Of a stretch of 7,858 nucleotides of DNA, positions 1-7,858 are shown piece after piece. Numbering within the stretch: the first letter of the stretch is position 1; each line of letters begins with the position of its first letter. This DNA comes from an uncultured Collinsella sp. (GTDB lineage Bacteria; Actinomycetota; Coriobacteriia; Coriobacteriales; Coriobacteriaceae): positions 1 through 7,858 of the forward strand of contig UQWQ01000089.1 in the NCBI GenBank assembly GCA_900544755.1, written 5' to 3'. The notes below the pieces were generated by a model, which was given only the letters and a program-made list of their open reading frames with translations, searched no databases and had not been told where the DNA came from. Made by a program: the position numbers and the translations under genes.

Positions 1-8
1 AAAGGGCG

Positions 9-30
9 GAGGCGGGGCATTCCCCGCCTC
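9..30 (-). terminator. Probable terminator hairpin of the marR-ABC operon
   Basis: A perfect 9-bp inverted repeat, GAGGCGGGG and CCCCGCCTC, encloses a 4-nt loop. It lies about 80 nt past the stop of the last leftward gene. Read on the minus strand, the stem is followed by CGCCCTTT, a weak U-tract that reaches the window edge. Read on the plus strand, it is followed by TCTTAC, so it could also stop rightward transcripts. Two smaller hairpins lie between it and the stop codon: CGCAGG/CCTGCG at 56-71 and CGCCC/GGGCG at 70-87. They share two bases. The terminator role is inferred from structure and position. Confidence 0.55.
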
Positions 31-110
31 TTACACCACATCTCTGCGCGCTACCCGCAGGTTGTCCTGCGCCCCCGTTCTCGGGCGTTATTCGTTCCTT
101 GCGGCCGAAT

Positions 111-1967
111 TTACGCCGCCTCGTCAAACTGCGAGTTGTACAGGTCGGCGTAGAAGCCGCCTTGGGCGAGCAGCTCGTCGTGCGTGCCCTTCTCGACGAT
201 GTCGCCGTCGCGAATCACCAAGATCACGTCGGCGTTGCGGATCGTGGACAGGCGATGCGCGATGACAAAGCTCGTGCGGCCCTGCATCAGCGCATCCATG
301 GCGCGCTGAATAAGCTCCTCGGTACGGGTATCGACGTTGGAAGTCGCCTCGTCCAAAATCAGCGCCGGACGGTCGGCCAAAATGGCGCGGGCGATGGTCA
401 CGAGTTGGCGCTGGCCCTGTGAGAGGTTGGTGCCCTCCTCGTTGATCATAAAGTCGTAGCCGCCGGCGAGCGTATGGATAAAGTGGTCGCAGCGTGCGGC
501 GCGCGCGGCGGCCTCGACCTCGGCGTCAGTCGCATCGGGGCGTCCGTAGCGGATGTTCTCGCGGATGGTGCCGTTGAACAGCCACGTATCCTGCAGCACC
601 ATGGCAAACTCGCCGCGCAGTGCCGCGCGGTCCCAGTCGCGCACGTCGACGCCCTCGACGCGCAGCGACCCGCCGTCCACGTCGTAGAAACGCTGCAGCA
701 GCTTAATGAGCGTGGTCTTGCCGGCGCCGGTGGGGCCGACGATGGCGATGGTCTGACCGGGCTGCGCCTCGCAGCTAAAGTCGTGGATGATGGTCTTGTC
801 GGGCGTGTAGCCAAACTTGACGTGGTCGAACTCAACGTGGCCGGGGCGCTTCTCGGGAATCTGGGCGTCGGCCTTCTGCTCCTCCTCGGGCGCGGCGAGG
901 AACTCAAAGACGCGCTCGGTGGCAGCGGCCATCGACTGCATCGTGTTGCTCACGTTGCCCAGCTGCTGCACCGGCTGCGTAAAGTTGCGCACGTACTGGA
1001 TAAAGCTCTGGATGTCGCCGGGCGTGGCATTGCCGGTCAGCGCGAGCTGTGCGCCTACCACGACGACGCCCACGTAGCCCATGTTGCCCACCAAGCTCAT
1101 AAGCGGCATCATCAGGCCCGATAGGAACTGCGAGCGCCAGCCACTAATAAAGAGACGGTCGTTTTGACGGTCGAACTCCTCGATCGAGGCCTCGGCGCGG
1201 TCGAACACCTGAATGACGTTCTGGCCGGCAAAATCCTCCTCGATAATGCCGTTGACGGTGCCCAGAACCTGCTGCTGCTCGCGGAAGTACGGCTGTGAGA
1301 AGCGAATCATCACCATCAAGATAATCGCGGCTGCCGGCAGCGTGAGCACGGTGACGCCGGTAAGTGGCAGGCTGATCGATAGCATCATGACGAGCACGCC
1401 GATAATCTGCGTCACTGACGTGATGAGCTGCGTCACGGACTGGTTGAGGCTCTGACCCAGCGTATCGACGTCGTTGGTGATGCGGCTGAGCACGTCGCCC
1501 TTGCTGTGGCCGTTGAAGTAGCTCATCGGCACGACGGCGATCTTGGCGGCGATTTCCTTGCGCATACGGTAACAAATCTTTTGCGTGACGCCGGTCATAA
1601 GCCAGCCTTGGATGAGGCTGCAGACAGAGCTTGCCAGATACAGGCAGAGCAAAAAGCCGAGCGTCTTGGCGATCCAGGCAAAGTCGACATCGCCGGTACC
1701 GTTGACCTTGGCAACCAGGCCCTCGAACAGCTTGGTCGTAACCTGGCCAAGTACCTTTGGCCCCACAATGTTAAAGATGACCGAGCACACGGCAAAAGCG
1801 ACGGCGGCAAACACGGCAATCTTGTGCTGGCCGATATAGCCGAGCAGCTGCCTCATGGTGCCCTTAAAGTCCTTGGCCTTTTCGCCGCGACGCATGCCGC
1901 CCATGCGGCCCATGGGACCACGCTGGCGGGTGGGCTTGGGAATCTGAGTCTTGGTCTCGTCTGCCAT
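111..1967 (-). CDS. Heterodimeric ABC exporter half-transporter with canonical ATPase site (ABC1)
   Basis: 618-aa half-transporter with a membrane domain followed by a nucleotide-binding domain (type IV, ABCB-like exporter). A basic Met/Gly/Arg-rich cytoplasmic tail (about residues 1-45) precedes about six membrane segments between residues 50 and 320. The ATPase domain has Walker A GPTGAGKTT (411-419, Lys417), a variant signature LSQGQ (Ser516), Walker B ILDEATSNVD with catalytic Glu540, and H-loop His571. The combination of an LSQGQ signature with an intact Glu and His is what I recall for the TM288 side of the TM287/288 exporter. It should pair with the gene just upstream and supply the working hydrolysis residues. 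The ATG overlaps the upstream TAA by one base (TAATG). GGAAGGAGG sits 9 nt before it, inside the end of that gene. Substrate is unknown; drug or lipid export is likely from the family. Confidence 0.93.
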   Translation of the reverse strand: MADETKTQIPKPTRQRGPMGRMGGMRRGEKAKDFKGTMRQLLGYIGQHKIAVFAAVAFAVCSVIFNIVGPKVLGQVTTKLFEGLVAKVNGTGDVDFAWIAKTLGFLLCLYLASSVCSLIQGWLMTGVTQKICYRMRKEIAAKIAVVPMSYFNGHSKGDVLSRITNDVDTLGQSLNQSVTQLITSVTQIIGVLVMMLSISLPLTGVTVLTLPAAAIILMVMIRFSQPYFREQQQVLGTVNGIIEEDFAGQNVIQVFDRAEASIEEFDRQNDRLFISGWRSQFLSGLMMPLMSLVGNMGYVGVVVVGAQLALTGNATPGDIQSFIQYVRNFTQPVQQLGNVSNTMQSMAAATERVFEFLAAPEEEQKADAQIPEKRPGHVEFDHVKFGYTPDKTIIHDFSCEAQPGQTIAIVGPTGAGKTTLIKLLQRFYDVDGGSLRVEGVDVRDWDRAALRGEFAMVLQDTWLFNGTIRENIRYGRPDATDAEVEAAARAARCDHFIHTLAGGYDFMINEEGTNLSQGQRQLVTIARAILADRPALILDEATSNVDTRTEELIQRAMDALMQGRTSFVIAHRLSTIRNADVILVIRDGDIVEKGTHDELLAQGGFYADLYNSQFDEAA

Positions 1968-4333
1968 TAGCGCTCGCCTCCTTCCATGACGGCTGCAATT
2001 TCTTCTTGGGTAAGCCCCAGCTCCTCGGCGGAAAGCTGCGACTGTGCGATCTCCAGGTACGCCGGGCAGTTGTGCAGCAGCTCCTCGTGCGTGCCGGTGC
2101 CCACCACGTGGCCGTCGTCGAGCACGATGATCTGGTCGGCATGCATGATGGTCGCGATGCGCTGGGCCACGACCACGAGCGCCGCGTCGGTGACGTTTTT
2201 GGCCAGTTCCTCGCGCAGGCGCGCGTCGGTCTTGTAGTCGAGGGCGCTAAACGAGTCATCGAACACCACAACCTCGGGCTTTTTGGCCAATGCGCGGGCG
2301 ATGGCCAAGCGCTGGCGCTGACCGCCCGAGACATTGGAGCCGCCCTGGCTGATGGGGGAGTCGTAGCCGTCCTCGCGCTCGGCGATAAAGTCCTCGGCTT
2401 GGGCGATGCGCGCGGCCCGGTGCATGTCCTCGTCGCTCACCATGTCGCCGGCAAACTTGAGGTTGCTCTCAACGGTGCCCGAGAATAGACGACCCTGCTG
2501 CGGGATGTAACCAATGCGGCGGCGCAGCTCGGAAAGGGTCATGTCACGCACGTCGATGCCGTCGAGCGAAATGCTGCCGCCCGTGACGTCGTACAGGCGC
2601 GGAATCAGCTGCACGAGCGTGGACTTGCCCGAGCCCGTGGAGCCGATGATGCCGAGCATCTGACCGGCGTGCGTGGTGAAGTTCACGCCGCTAATGACAT
2701 CGGCGCGGGCATCGGGATACTGGAAGCTCACGTCGCGGAAAGTGAGCTCACCGTGCGGCGCGCTGGCCGCGGGCAGTTTGGGCGAGGCGGGGTCGTTGAT
2801 GCTCGTGGGGCAAGTGATGACCTCTTCCACGCGCTCGGCTGCGACCTCGGCACGGGGCAGGATAACCGAAACCATGGTGAGGATCATAAACGCCATGACG
2901 ATCTGCATGGTATAGGAGATAAACGCCATCATGTTGCCGACCTGCATCACGCCGTCGGACACACCCTGTGCGCCAAACCAGACGATAAGCACGGTGATGC
3001 AGTTCATGACGAGCATCATGAGCGGCATCATAAAGCTCATAGCTCGGTTGGTGTAGAGCTGCGTGGTCATCAGATCGAGCGATGCCTTGTCAAAACGCTC
3101 GAGCTCATGCTCCTCGCGGTTGAACGAGCGGATGGGCATAAGACCGTCGAGCAGCTCGCGGGCGGTGAGGTTCACGCGGTCCACAAAGCTCTGCATCTTT
3201 TTGAACTTGGGCATGGTAAGGCCCATGAGCACGCCGACGACGGCCGAGACCGCGATGATGGCCACGGCGATGGTCCACTCCAGGCCGGTGTGGTTGGCCA
3301 GGACGCGCATGACCGCGACAACACCCATGACAGGCGCCATGAGGCACATGCGGATAAACAGAGTTGCTGCCATCTGGATCTGCTGAATGTCGTTGGTGCA
3401 GCGGGTGATGAGCGAGGCCTGGCTAAACTTGCCCACCTCGGCCGGCGAAAAGTGCATGACCTTGTTGAAGGTCTCGCGGCGCAGGTCGCGGGCGATGGAA
3501 CAGGCGGTGCGCGAAGCCACGGCGCCGGTCAGGATGGTGGCGACGAGCGACACCAGGCACAGGCCAAACATCGTGGTGGCCATGCGGCCCAGGTAGGCGT
3601 TCTGTACGTCGGCGGGGTCGATGCCCTGCGCCTTGTACTCGTCCTGCACGTAGGTCACGGCGCGCTGTGTAACGATGGAACCCGACATGGAGCCCATTTT
3701 GTCCGCCATCTCGTTGGCACCTTCGACGAGCTTGCCCTGATCAATCAGGCCACCTTCAATGCCAAGACGCAGGCTCTTCATGGTGATCTTGCCGCCGTCG
3801 GCATCAATCTGCTTTTGCATGTTCTGCGCCGCTGCGGCTTTCTGCTGCATATCGGCGAGTTGCTCGGGCGTCATCGCCGCCATCTGCTCGGGGGTGGGCA
3901 TGGCCTGGGCGGCGCTGTTGCCTTTTTCGTTGGACGTGCCCATCATGTCGCCCATGGAGCTGGCGTCGATGCCCTGGCTGAGCGAAAGGACGACGGTCTC
4001 GGGCAGGCTCATGATGTCGGCAATCTTGCCGCCGTCGGCGCGCTCCTCCTCGGTGCCCTTGTACGTTCGAATGCCGTTGTTGTCCGCCTTGCTAAACACG
4101 GCATCCACAGCTTTGGCGTCCTTGGCGCCCATAAAGAGCTCGAGGTCATCGAGCGATTCGGCGCGAATGGTGTCGGGCACGGGCGAGGCGATGCCGCCTT
4201 GCTGCACGCCCACATCGACGATGTCACTCATATACGTAGGCAGCGCTAGGTCGGCGTTGCAGCTGATTACGATAAGTACGATAGCCGTGAGCAGCGCCAG
4301 GACATGCTTTTTAAAGAGCTTGAGAATCCTCAC
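1967..4333 (-). CDS. Heterodimeric ABC exporter half-transporter with degenerate ATPase site and large extracellular insert (ABC2)
   Basis: 788 aa from a GTG start. The order is: first membrane segment (about 8-28), a long insert of about 205 residues (about 43-248), the remaining membrane segments (from about 252), then the nucleotide-binding domain. Walker A is GSTGSGKST (564-572, Lys570) and the signature is a perfect SGGQ (669-672). The Walker B end is FDDSFSALD, with Asp693 in place of the catalytic Glu. The H-loop reads AQRIAT, with Gln724 in place of His. This is the pattern of the non-hydrolysing half of asymmetric exporters such as TM287. The insert is predicted extracellular and includes a Met/Ala/Gln-rich stretch (about 124-176) with a tandem TPEQMAAM-TPEQLADM. 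I chose GTG at 4333 because it overlaps the marR stop as GTGA and has AAAGGAG 9 nt upstream. The open frame extends to 4606, but that part is out-of-frame marR. Substrate unknown. Confidence 0.92.
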   Translation of the reverse strand: MRILKLFKKHVLALLTAIVLIVISCNADLALPTYMSDIVDVGVQQGGIASPVPDTIRAESLDDLELFMGAKDAKAVDAVFSKADNNGIRTYKGTEEERADGGKIADIMSLPETVVLSLSQGIDASSMGDMMGTSNEKGNSAAQAMPTPEQMAAMTPEQLADMQQKAAAAQNMQKQIDADGGKITMKSLRLGIEGGLIDQGKLVEGANEMADKMGSMSGSIVTQRAVTYVQDEYKAQGIDPADVQNAYLGRMATTMFGLCLVSLVATILTGAVASRTACSIARDLRRETFNKVMHFSPAEVGKFSQASLITRCTNDIQQIQMAATLFIRMCLMAPVMGVVAVMRVLANHTGLEWTIAVAIIAVSAVVGVLMGLTMPKFKKMQSFVDRVNLTARELLDGLMPIRSFNREEHELERFDKASLDLMTTQLYTNRAMSFMMPLMMLVMNCITVLIVWFGAQGVSDGVMQVGNMMAFISYTMQIVMAFMILTMVSVILPRAEVAAERVEEVITCPTSINDPASPKLPAASAPHGELTFRDVSFQYPDARADVISGVNFTTHAGQMLGIIGSTGSGKSTLVQLIPRLYDVTGGSISLDGIDVRDMTLSELRRRIGYIPQQGRLFSGTVESNLKFAGDMVSDEDMHRAARIAQAEDFIAEREDGYDSPISQGGSNVSGGQRQRLAIARALAKKPEVVVFDDSFSALDYKTDARLREELAKNVTDAALVVVAQRIATIMHADQIIVLDDGHVVGTGTHEELLHNCPAYLEIAQSQLSAEELGLTQEEIAAVMEGGER
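1977..1985 (-). promoter_or_regulatory. Ribosome binding site of ABC1
   Basis: GGAAGGAGG on the minus strand ends 9 nt before the ATG of ABC1. It lies within the last codons of ABC2 (EGGER, stop). This supports the chosen start and suggests translational coupling of the two half-transporters, which would fit a 1:1 heterodimer. Confidence 0.8.
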
Positions 4334-4779
4334 TCGGCATCTCTCCTTTCGTGATTGCGATCGATAATTTCGTTGGCTCGCCTTAGAAGGCGCACCATCT
4401 CTTGGGTATCCGTTTCGCCGAGCTGCTCGAGAAAGGCCGCGGTGCGGTCCTCGAATTCCCGACGTTTGATTTCGAGGTCTTGTCGGCCTTTGTCGGTCAC
4501 CGTGACGTGTACGCGACGACGGTCGGTTTTTGAGTGCTCGCGCTCGATCCAGCCCTTGCCCTCGAGGGCGCGCAGGATGTTGGCGATGCGGGCGCTCGAG
4601 ACCCAAGCGCGATCGGCGAGTTCGCTCGGCGTAAGCGAACCGCCGGCGAGCATGAGAGCGCGCATGACAGCCATCTCGCCGCCGAGAGCTTTGTCCGCAA
4701 AGCGCGAAATGCGCTGATGCATGCTGCCAAACTCAGTTAAGAGCTGACGCCCAAGCTCATGGAAATCGGTATCTTCCAC
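4330..4779 (-). CDS. MarR-family transcriptional regulator
   Basis: 149-aa winged-helix regulator, normal length for MarR. An N-terminal helix (DFHELGRQLLTEFG) leads into the DNA-binding part: LTPSELADRAWVSSARIANILRALEGKGWIER is the helix-turn-helix (about residues 49-80). SKTDRRRVHVTVTDKG (about 83-98) is the wing with the conserved D-R-R. A long C-terminal helix rich in Arg and Glu is the likely dimerisation element. The start is GTG at 4779, with AGGGG 6 nt upstream. It is the first gene of the operon and its TGA overlaps the GTG of the transporter gene. This is the common arrangement of a MarR repressor that controls its own efflux genes. No effector can be read from the sequence. I could not find a convincing -35/-10 pair for the operon. 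Confidence 0.9.
   Translation of the reverse strand: MEDTDFHELGRQLLTEFGSMHQRISRFADKALGGEMAVMRALMLAGGSLTPSELADRAWVSSARIANILRALEGKGWIEREHSKTDRRRVHVTVTDKGRQDLEIKRREFEDRTAAFLEQLGETDTQEMVRLLRRANEIIDRNHERRDAE
4343..4349 (-). promoter_or_regulatory. Ribosome binding site deciding the GTG start of ABC2
   Basis: AAAGGAG on the minus strand lies 9 nt upstream of GTG at 4333, inside the end of marR. The residues that follow this GTG (RILKLFKKHVLALL) are a typical short basic lead into a first membrane helix. The in-frame sequence before it is Arg/Pro/Ser-rich and lies within marR, so it is not credible protein. Confidence 0.8.
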
Positions 4780-5059
4780 CGAAAACCCCTAACACTAGAA
4801 ACTATTTTTGGTGAAAGATGATACCCCTGTATGCACACCTTATGCGGTAGATTTTGGGACATGCCTAGAAAACTCTCCGTACACCGTCGGTACCAGCAAA
4901 GTTGGGGGCAGATCGTTAGACATGTCCTAAAGCCTACTCAGAGGCACTTTACCCTGCTAAAGCTGGCATAACAGCTAGAGCGCAGGACGTATAAAGGCAA
5001 GGGGAAATATCAAGCGAATCGGTGAACGGTAGCTGATGGTGGGAGCGTTTCCTGCGGAT

Positions 5060-5086
5060 TTGTTAAAAACAACCTTATGGTATAAA
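5060..5086 (+). promoter_or_regulatory. Candidate pflB promoter with overlapping palindrome
   Basis: TTGTTA (5060-5065) and TATAAA (5081-5086) form a possible -35/-10 pair, but the 15-nt spacing is shorter than ideal. The -35 lies in the inverted repeat TTGTT-AAA-AACAA (5060-5072), which could be an operator. Transcription from here would leave a leader of roughly 220 nt before pflB. A second -10-like TATAAC lies at 5097-5102. The assignment is tentative; the local AT-rich character in a GC-rich window is the main support. Confidence 0.35.
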
Positions 5087-5097
5087 AAAAGAAACAT

Positions 5098-5131
5098 ATA
5101 ACAGCCCTGATGAAGGGGGTGGCTATGTTAT
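5098..5131 (+). other. Hairpin in the putative pflB leader
   Basis: ATAACA (5098-5103) pairs with TGTTAT (5126-5131), and GCC (5104-5106) pairs with GGC (5121-5123). TA (5124-5125) is bulged and the loop is 14 nt. It begins just downstream of the candidate promoter, so it would sit near the 5' end of the transcript. It may stabilise the mRNA or be incidental; there is no T-run to make it a terminator. Confidence 0.35.
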
Positions 5132-5316
5132 CCTTCTCAAACGGGTGAAATCTTGGGTTTTGGGTTGCAGTTCCAAGGTGGACAAACGTTTTTCCCTGTA
5201 CCAACGTGTGGTGAAGAACGGAAGAAGCCGGTAGTGCAAGCCGATAATTCAAGAATTCAATAAGCAGCGGTGTGAGAGAGCGCCGCATTACACGTAACTA
5301 GGAGCGTGGTTACACA

Positions 5317-7368
<2,052 letters not shown>

Positions 7369-7369
7369 C

Positions 7370-7394
7370 TATTGTTAGTGCTATACTAACAATA
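7370..7394 (+). promoter_or_regulatory. Palindrome with embedded extended -10 between the two PFL genes
   Basis: TATTGTTAGT (7370-7379) and ACTAACAATA (7385-7394) are perfect inverted repeats around GCTAT, starting two bases after the pflB stop. As RNA they make a 10-bp AU-rich hairpin, extendable by a G-U pair. As DNA they make an operator-like palindrome. The centre reads TGCTATACT (7379-7387), which is an extended -10 (TGnTATAcT) with no good -35. It could drive the small gene alone. No T-run follows, so it is not an ordinary terminator. ACTAA (7385-7389) can alternatively pair with TTAGT at 7406-7410. The structure is seen directly; the promoter role is inferred. Confidence 0.5.
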
Positions 7395-7410
7395 ACGATT
7401 ACTGATTAGT

Positions 7411-7430
7411 GCGCTGGTTTCGGCCGGCGC
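7411..7430 (+). other. GC-rich hairpin just upstream of the small PFL gene's ribosome binding site
   Basis: GCGCTGG (7411-7417) pairs with CCGGCGC (7424-7430), with one U-G wobble and a 6-nt loop. It ends 9 nt before the Shine-Dalgarno sequence. No T-run follows. With the AU-rich hairpin before it, most of the 85-nt gap between the two genes is structured. It may protect a 5' end made by promoter use or mRNA cleavage; that role is inference. Confidence 0.4.
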
Positions 7431-7439
7431 CTATCGATC

Positions 7440-7446
7440 GAAGGAG
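7440..7446 (+). promoter_or_regulatory. Ribosome binding site of the glycyl-radical subunit gene
   Basis: GAAGGAG ends 7 nt before the ATG at 7454. This strong site decides the start. An in-frame GTG at 7409 would add 15 unlike residues read from the hairpin region and has no such site. It also shows that the glycyl-radical domain is translated independently and not by readthrough of the pflB stop. Confidence 0.85.
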
Positions 7447-7453
7447 ACACATT

Positions 7454-7705
7454 ATGAAGGTTTCTGAAGTTTCCGAGACTCAGGCCGATAACCTGGTCCA
7501 CATGCTCGACGCTTACGCCGAGAAGGGTGGCCACCACCTGAACATCAACGTCTTCAACCGTGAGACGCTGCTCGACGCTCAGGCTCACCCCGAGAAGTAC
7601 CCGCAACTGACCATCCGTGTTTCCGGCTATGCCGTGAACTTCCACACGCTCACCAAGGAGCAGCAGGACGAGGTCATTTCGCGTACCTTCCACAACAAGT
7701 TCTAA
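7454..7705 (+). CDS. grcA: Separate glycyl-radical subunit of pyruvate formate-lyase (GrcA-like)
   Basis: 83-aa protein equivalent to the C-terminal domain of PflB. GGHHLNINVFNRETLLDAQ (25-43), PEKYPQLTIRVSGYAVNF (46-63) and LTKEQQDEVISRTF (66-79) match the end of E. coli PflB. Gly58 in RVSGYAVNF is the residue that the activating enzyme converts to the glycyl radical (Gly734 in E. coli). About 18 residues precede this block and align loosely with the linker NLAGLMDGY of E. coli, so the two proteins together (683 + 83 aa) rebuild one full PFL. The protein resembles GrcA/YfiD, which in E. coli repairs oxygen-cleaved PFL. Here the adjacent large subunit has no radical domain, so this subunit should be obligatory, not a spare. 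It is the second gene of the unit, 85 nt after pflB. The activating enzyme PflA is not in the window. Confidence 0.93.
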   Translation: MKVSEVSETQADNLVHMLDAYAEKGGHHLNINVFNRETLLDAQAHPEKYPQLTIRVSGYAVNFHTLTKEQQDEVISRTFHNKF

Positions 7706-7727
7706 AGGGATTTAACTCCCGCAGGAT

Positions 7728-7858
7728 CGCCGGGGCTGTTTGGGCTACCTCCCAAAACGTCCTCGGACATGCAAGAAGCCCTCACTGCGCACTTCGCGCG
7801 GCGAGGGCTTCTTGCGTCCTGCGGAAAGTTTTGGGAGGTAGCCCAAACAGCCCCGGCG
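7728..7858. repeat. Perfect 31-bp inverted repeat enclosing the terminator
   Basis: The arms 7728-7758 and 7828-7858 are perfect reverse complements. The left arm begins CGCCGGGGCTGTTTGGGC and ends CTCCCAAAAC. The spacer is 69 nt, and its central hairpin (7771-7815) has exactly the same axis of symmetry, so the whole 131 nt can fold into one long rod. Each arm also holds its own small inverted repeat (TTTGGG-CTACCT-CCCAAA at 7739-7756 and its mirror), so a three-hairpin fold is possible too. The right arm ends at the last base of the window, so the repeat may continue. It could be an extended terminator, a REP/BIME-like repeat or a small non-autonomous mobile element. Confidence 0.8.
7771..7815. 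terminator. Bidirectional terminator of the pflB-grcA unit
   Basis: GCAAGAAGCCCTC (7771-7783) pairs perfectly with GAGGGCTTCTTGC (7803-7815). GCGC/GCGC (7787-7790, 7796-7799) continues the stem to a 5-nt ACTTC loop. If GCCCTC/GAGGGC is taken as the core stem, TTCTTGC on either strand acts as the U-rich tail. It lies 66 nt after the grcA stop and is the only strong terminator-like structure there. A small GGGA/TCCC stem at 7707-7720 precedes it. Confidence 0.75.

Larger units (their letters stand above)
4780..5316. other. Divergent intergenic region between marR and pflB
   Basis: 537 bp with no gene I can support; it should hold the start signals of both flanking operons. The marR-proximal part contains an imperfect inverted repeat, TGATAC-CCCT-GTATgCA at 4819-4835, a weak candidate for a MarR operator. 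Around 4961-4976 is AGCTG-GCATAA-CAGCT, flanked by CCTGC and GCAGG at 4953-4957 and 4982-4986, which could form a larger interrupted hairpin. From about 5057 the sequence turns AT-rich and looks like the pflB promoter and leader. Further short inverted repeats occur at 5152-5177 (CTTGG/CCAAG) and 5187-5208 (ACGTT/AACGT). AATTCAA is directly repeated at about 5245-5260. I recognise no riboswitch family here. Confidence 0.6.

Noticed and set aside
2669..4249. 526-codon open frame antisense to the ABC2 gene
   Set aside because: A His/Gly/Ala-rich translation with no recognisable domain, fully overlapping a well-supported transporter gene; a shadow of GC-rich coding.
4334..4606. 91-residue N-terminal extension of ABC2
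   Set aside because: It lies wholly inside marR in another frame, is Arg/Pro-rich with no membrane or domain character, and the GTG at 4333 has a good Shine-Dalgarno sequence and an overlap with the marR stop.
4953..4986. Interrupted inverted repeat as a terminator or small RNA
   Set aside because: The stems are only 5 bp each with unequal internal loops and there is no T-run or clear promoter, so no function can be assigned.
5010..5288. 92-codon minus-strand open frame in the pflB leader
   Set aside because: No Shine-Dalgarno sequence before its ATG, no family resemblance, and it crosses the likely promoter and leader of pflB.
7409..7453. GTG start that would lengthen the small PFL subunit by 15 residues
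   Set aside because: The added residues are read from a GC hairpin and the Shine-Dalgarno region, do not resemble PFL, and no ribosome binding site precedes this GTG.

Overview
The window looks like chromosomal DNA of a GC-rich, fermentative gut anaerobe. The codon choice, the gene content and the split pyruvate formate-lyase most resemble Coriobacteriia such as Collinsella. That taxonomic call is recognition from memory, not a search result.

Layout. Positions 1-110 hold the 3' end of a leftward transcription unit and a strong GC hairpin that probably ends it. Positions 111-4779 (minus strand) are a tightly packed three-gene operon, marR - ABC2 - ABC1. It encodes a MarR-family repressor and two half-transporters of a heterodimeric multidrug-type ABC exporter. 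Neighbouring genes overlap by 4 nt and 1 nt, so translation is probably coupled. The motifs show a clear division of labour: ABC2 has lost the catalytic Glu and the H-loop His of its ATPase site, while ABC1 keeps both. Positions 4780-5316 are a 537-bp divergent intergenic region with a long AT-rich leader for the rightward genes.

Positions 5317-7705 (plus strand) encode pyruvate formate-lyase in two pieces. The large 683-aa protein carries the Cys-Cys active site but stops before the glycyl-radical domain. An 83-aa protein with its own start and ribosome binding site supplies that domain (RVSGYAVNF, Gly58). The 85 nt between them contain a near-perfect palindrome that overlaps an extended -10 promoter motif, and a second, GC-rich hairpin. 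Positions 7706-7858 hold a terminator hairpin nested on the same axis inside a perfect 31-bp inverted repeat that runs to the window edge.

How it works together. The rightward unit should cleave pyruvate plus CoA to acetyl-CoA plus formate in anaerobic fermentation, with the radical-bearing part made as a separate and possibly separately controlled subunit. The activating enzyme (pflA) is not in the window. The leftward unit is a drug-efflux or export operon under presumed MarR control. I see no RNA genes, CRISPR arrays or insertion sequences with a transposase.
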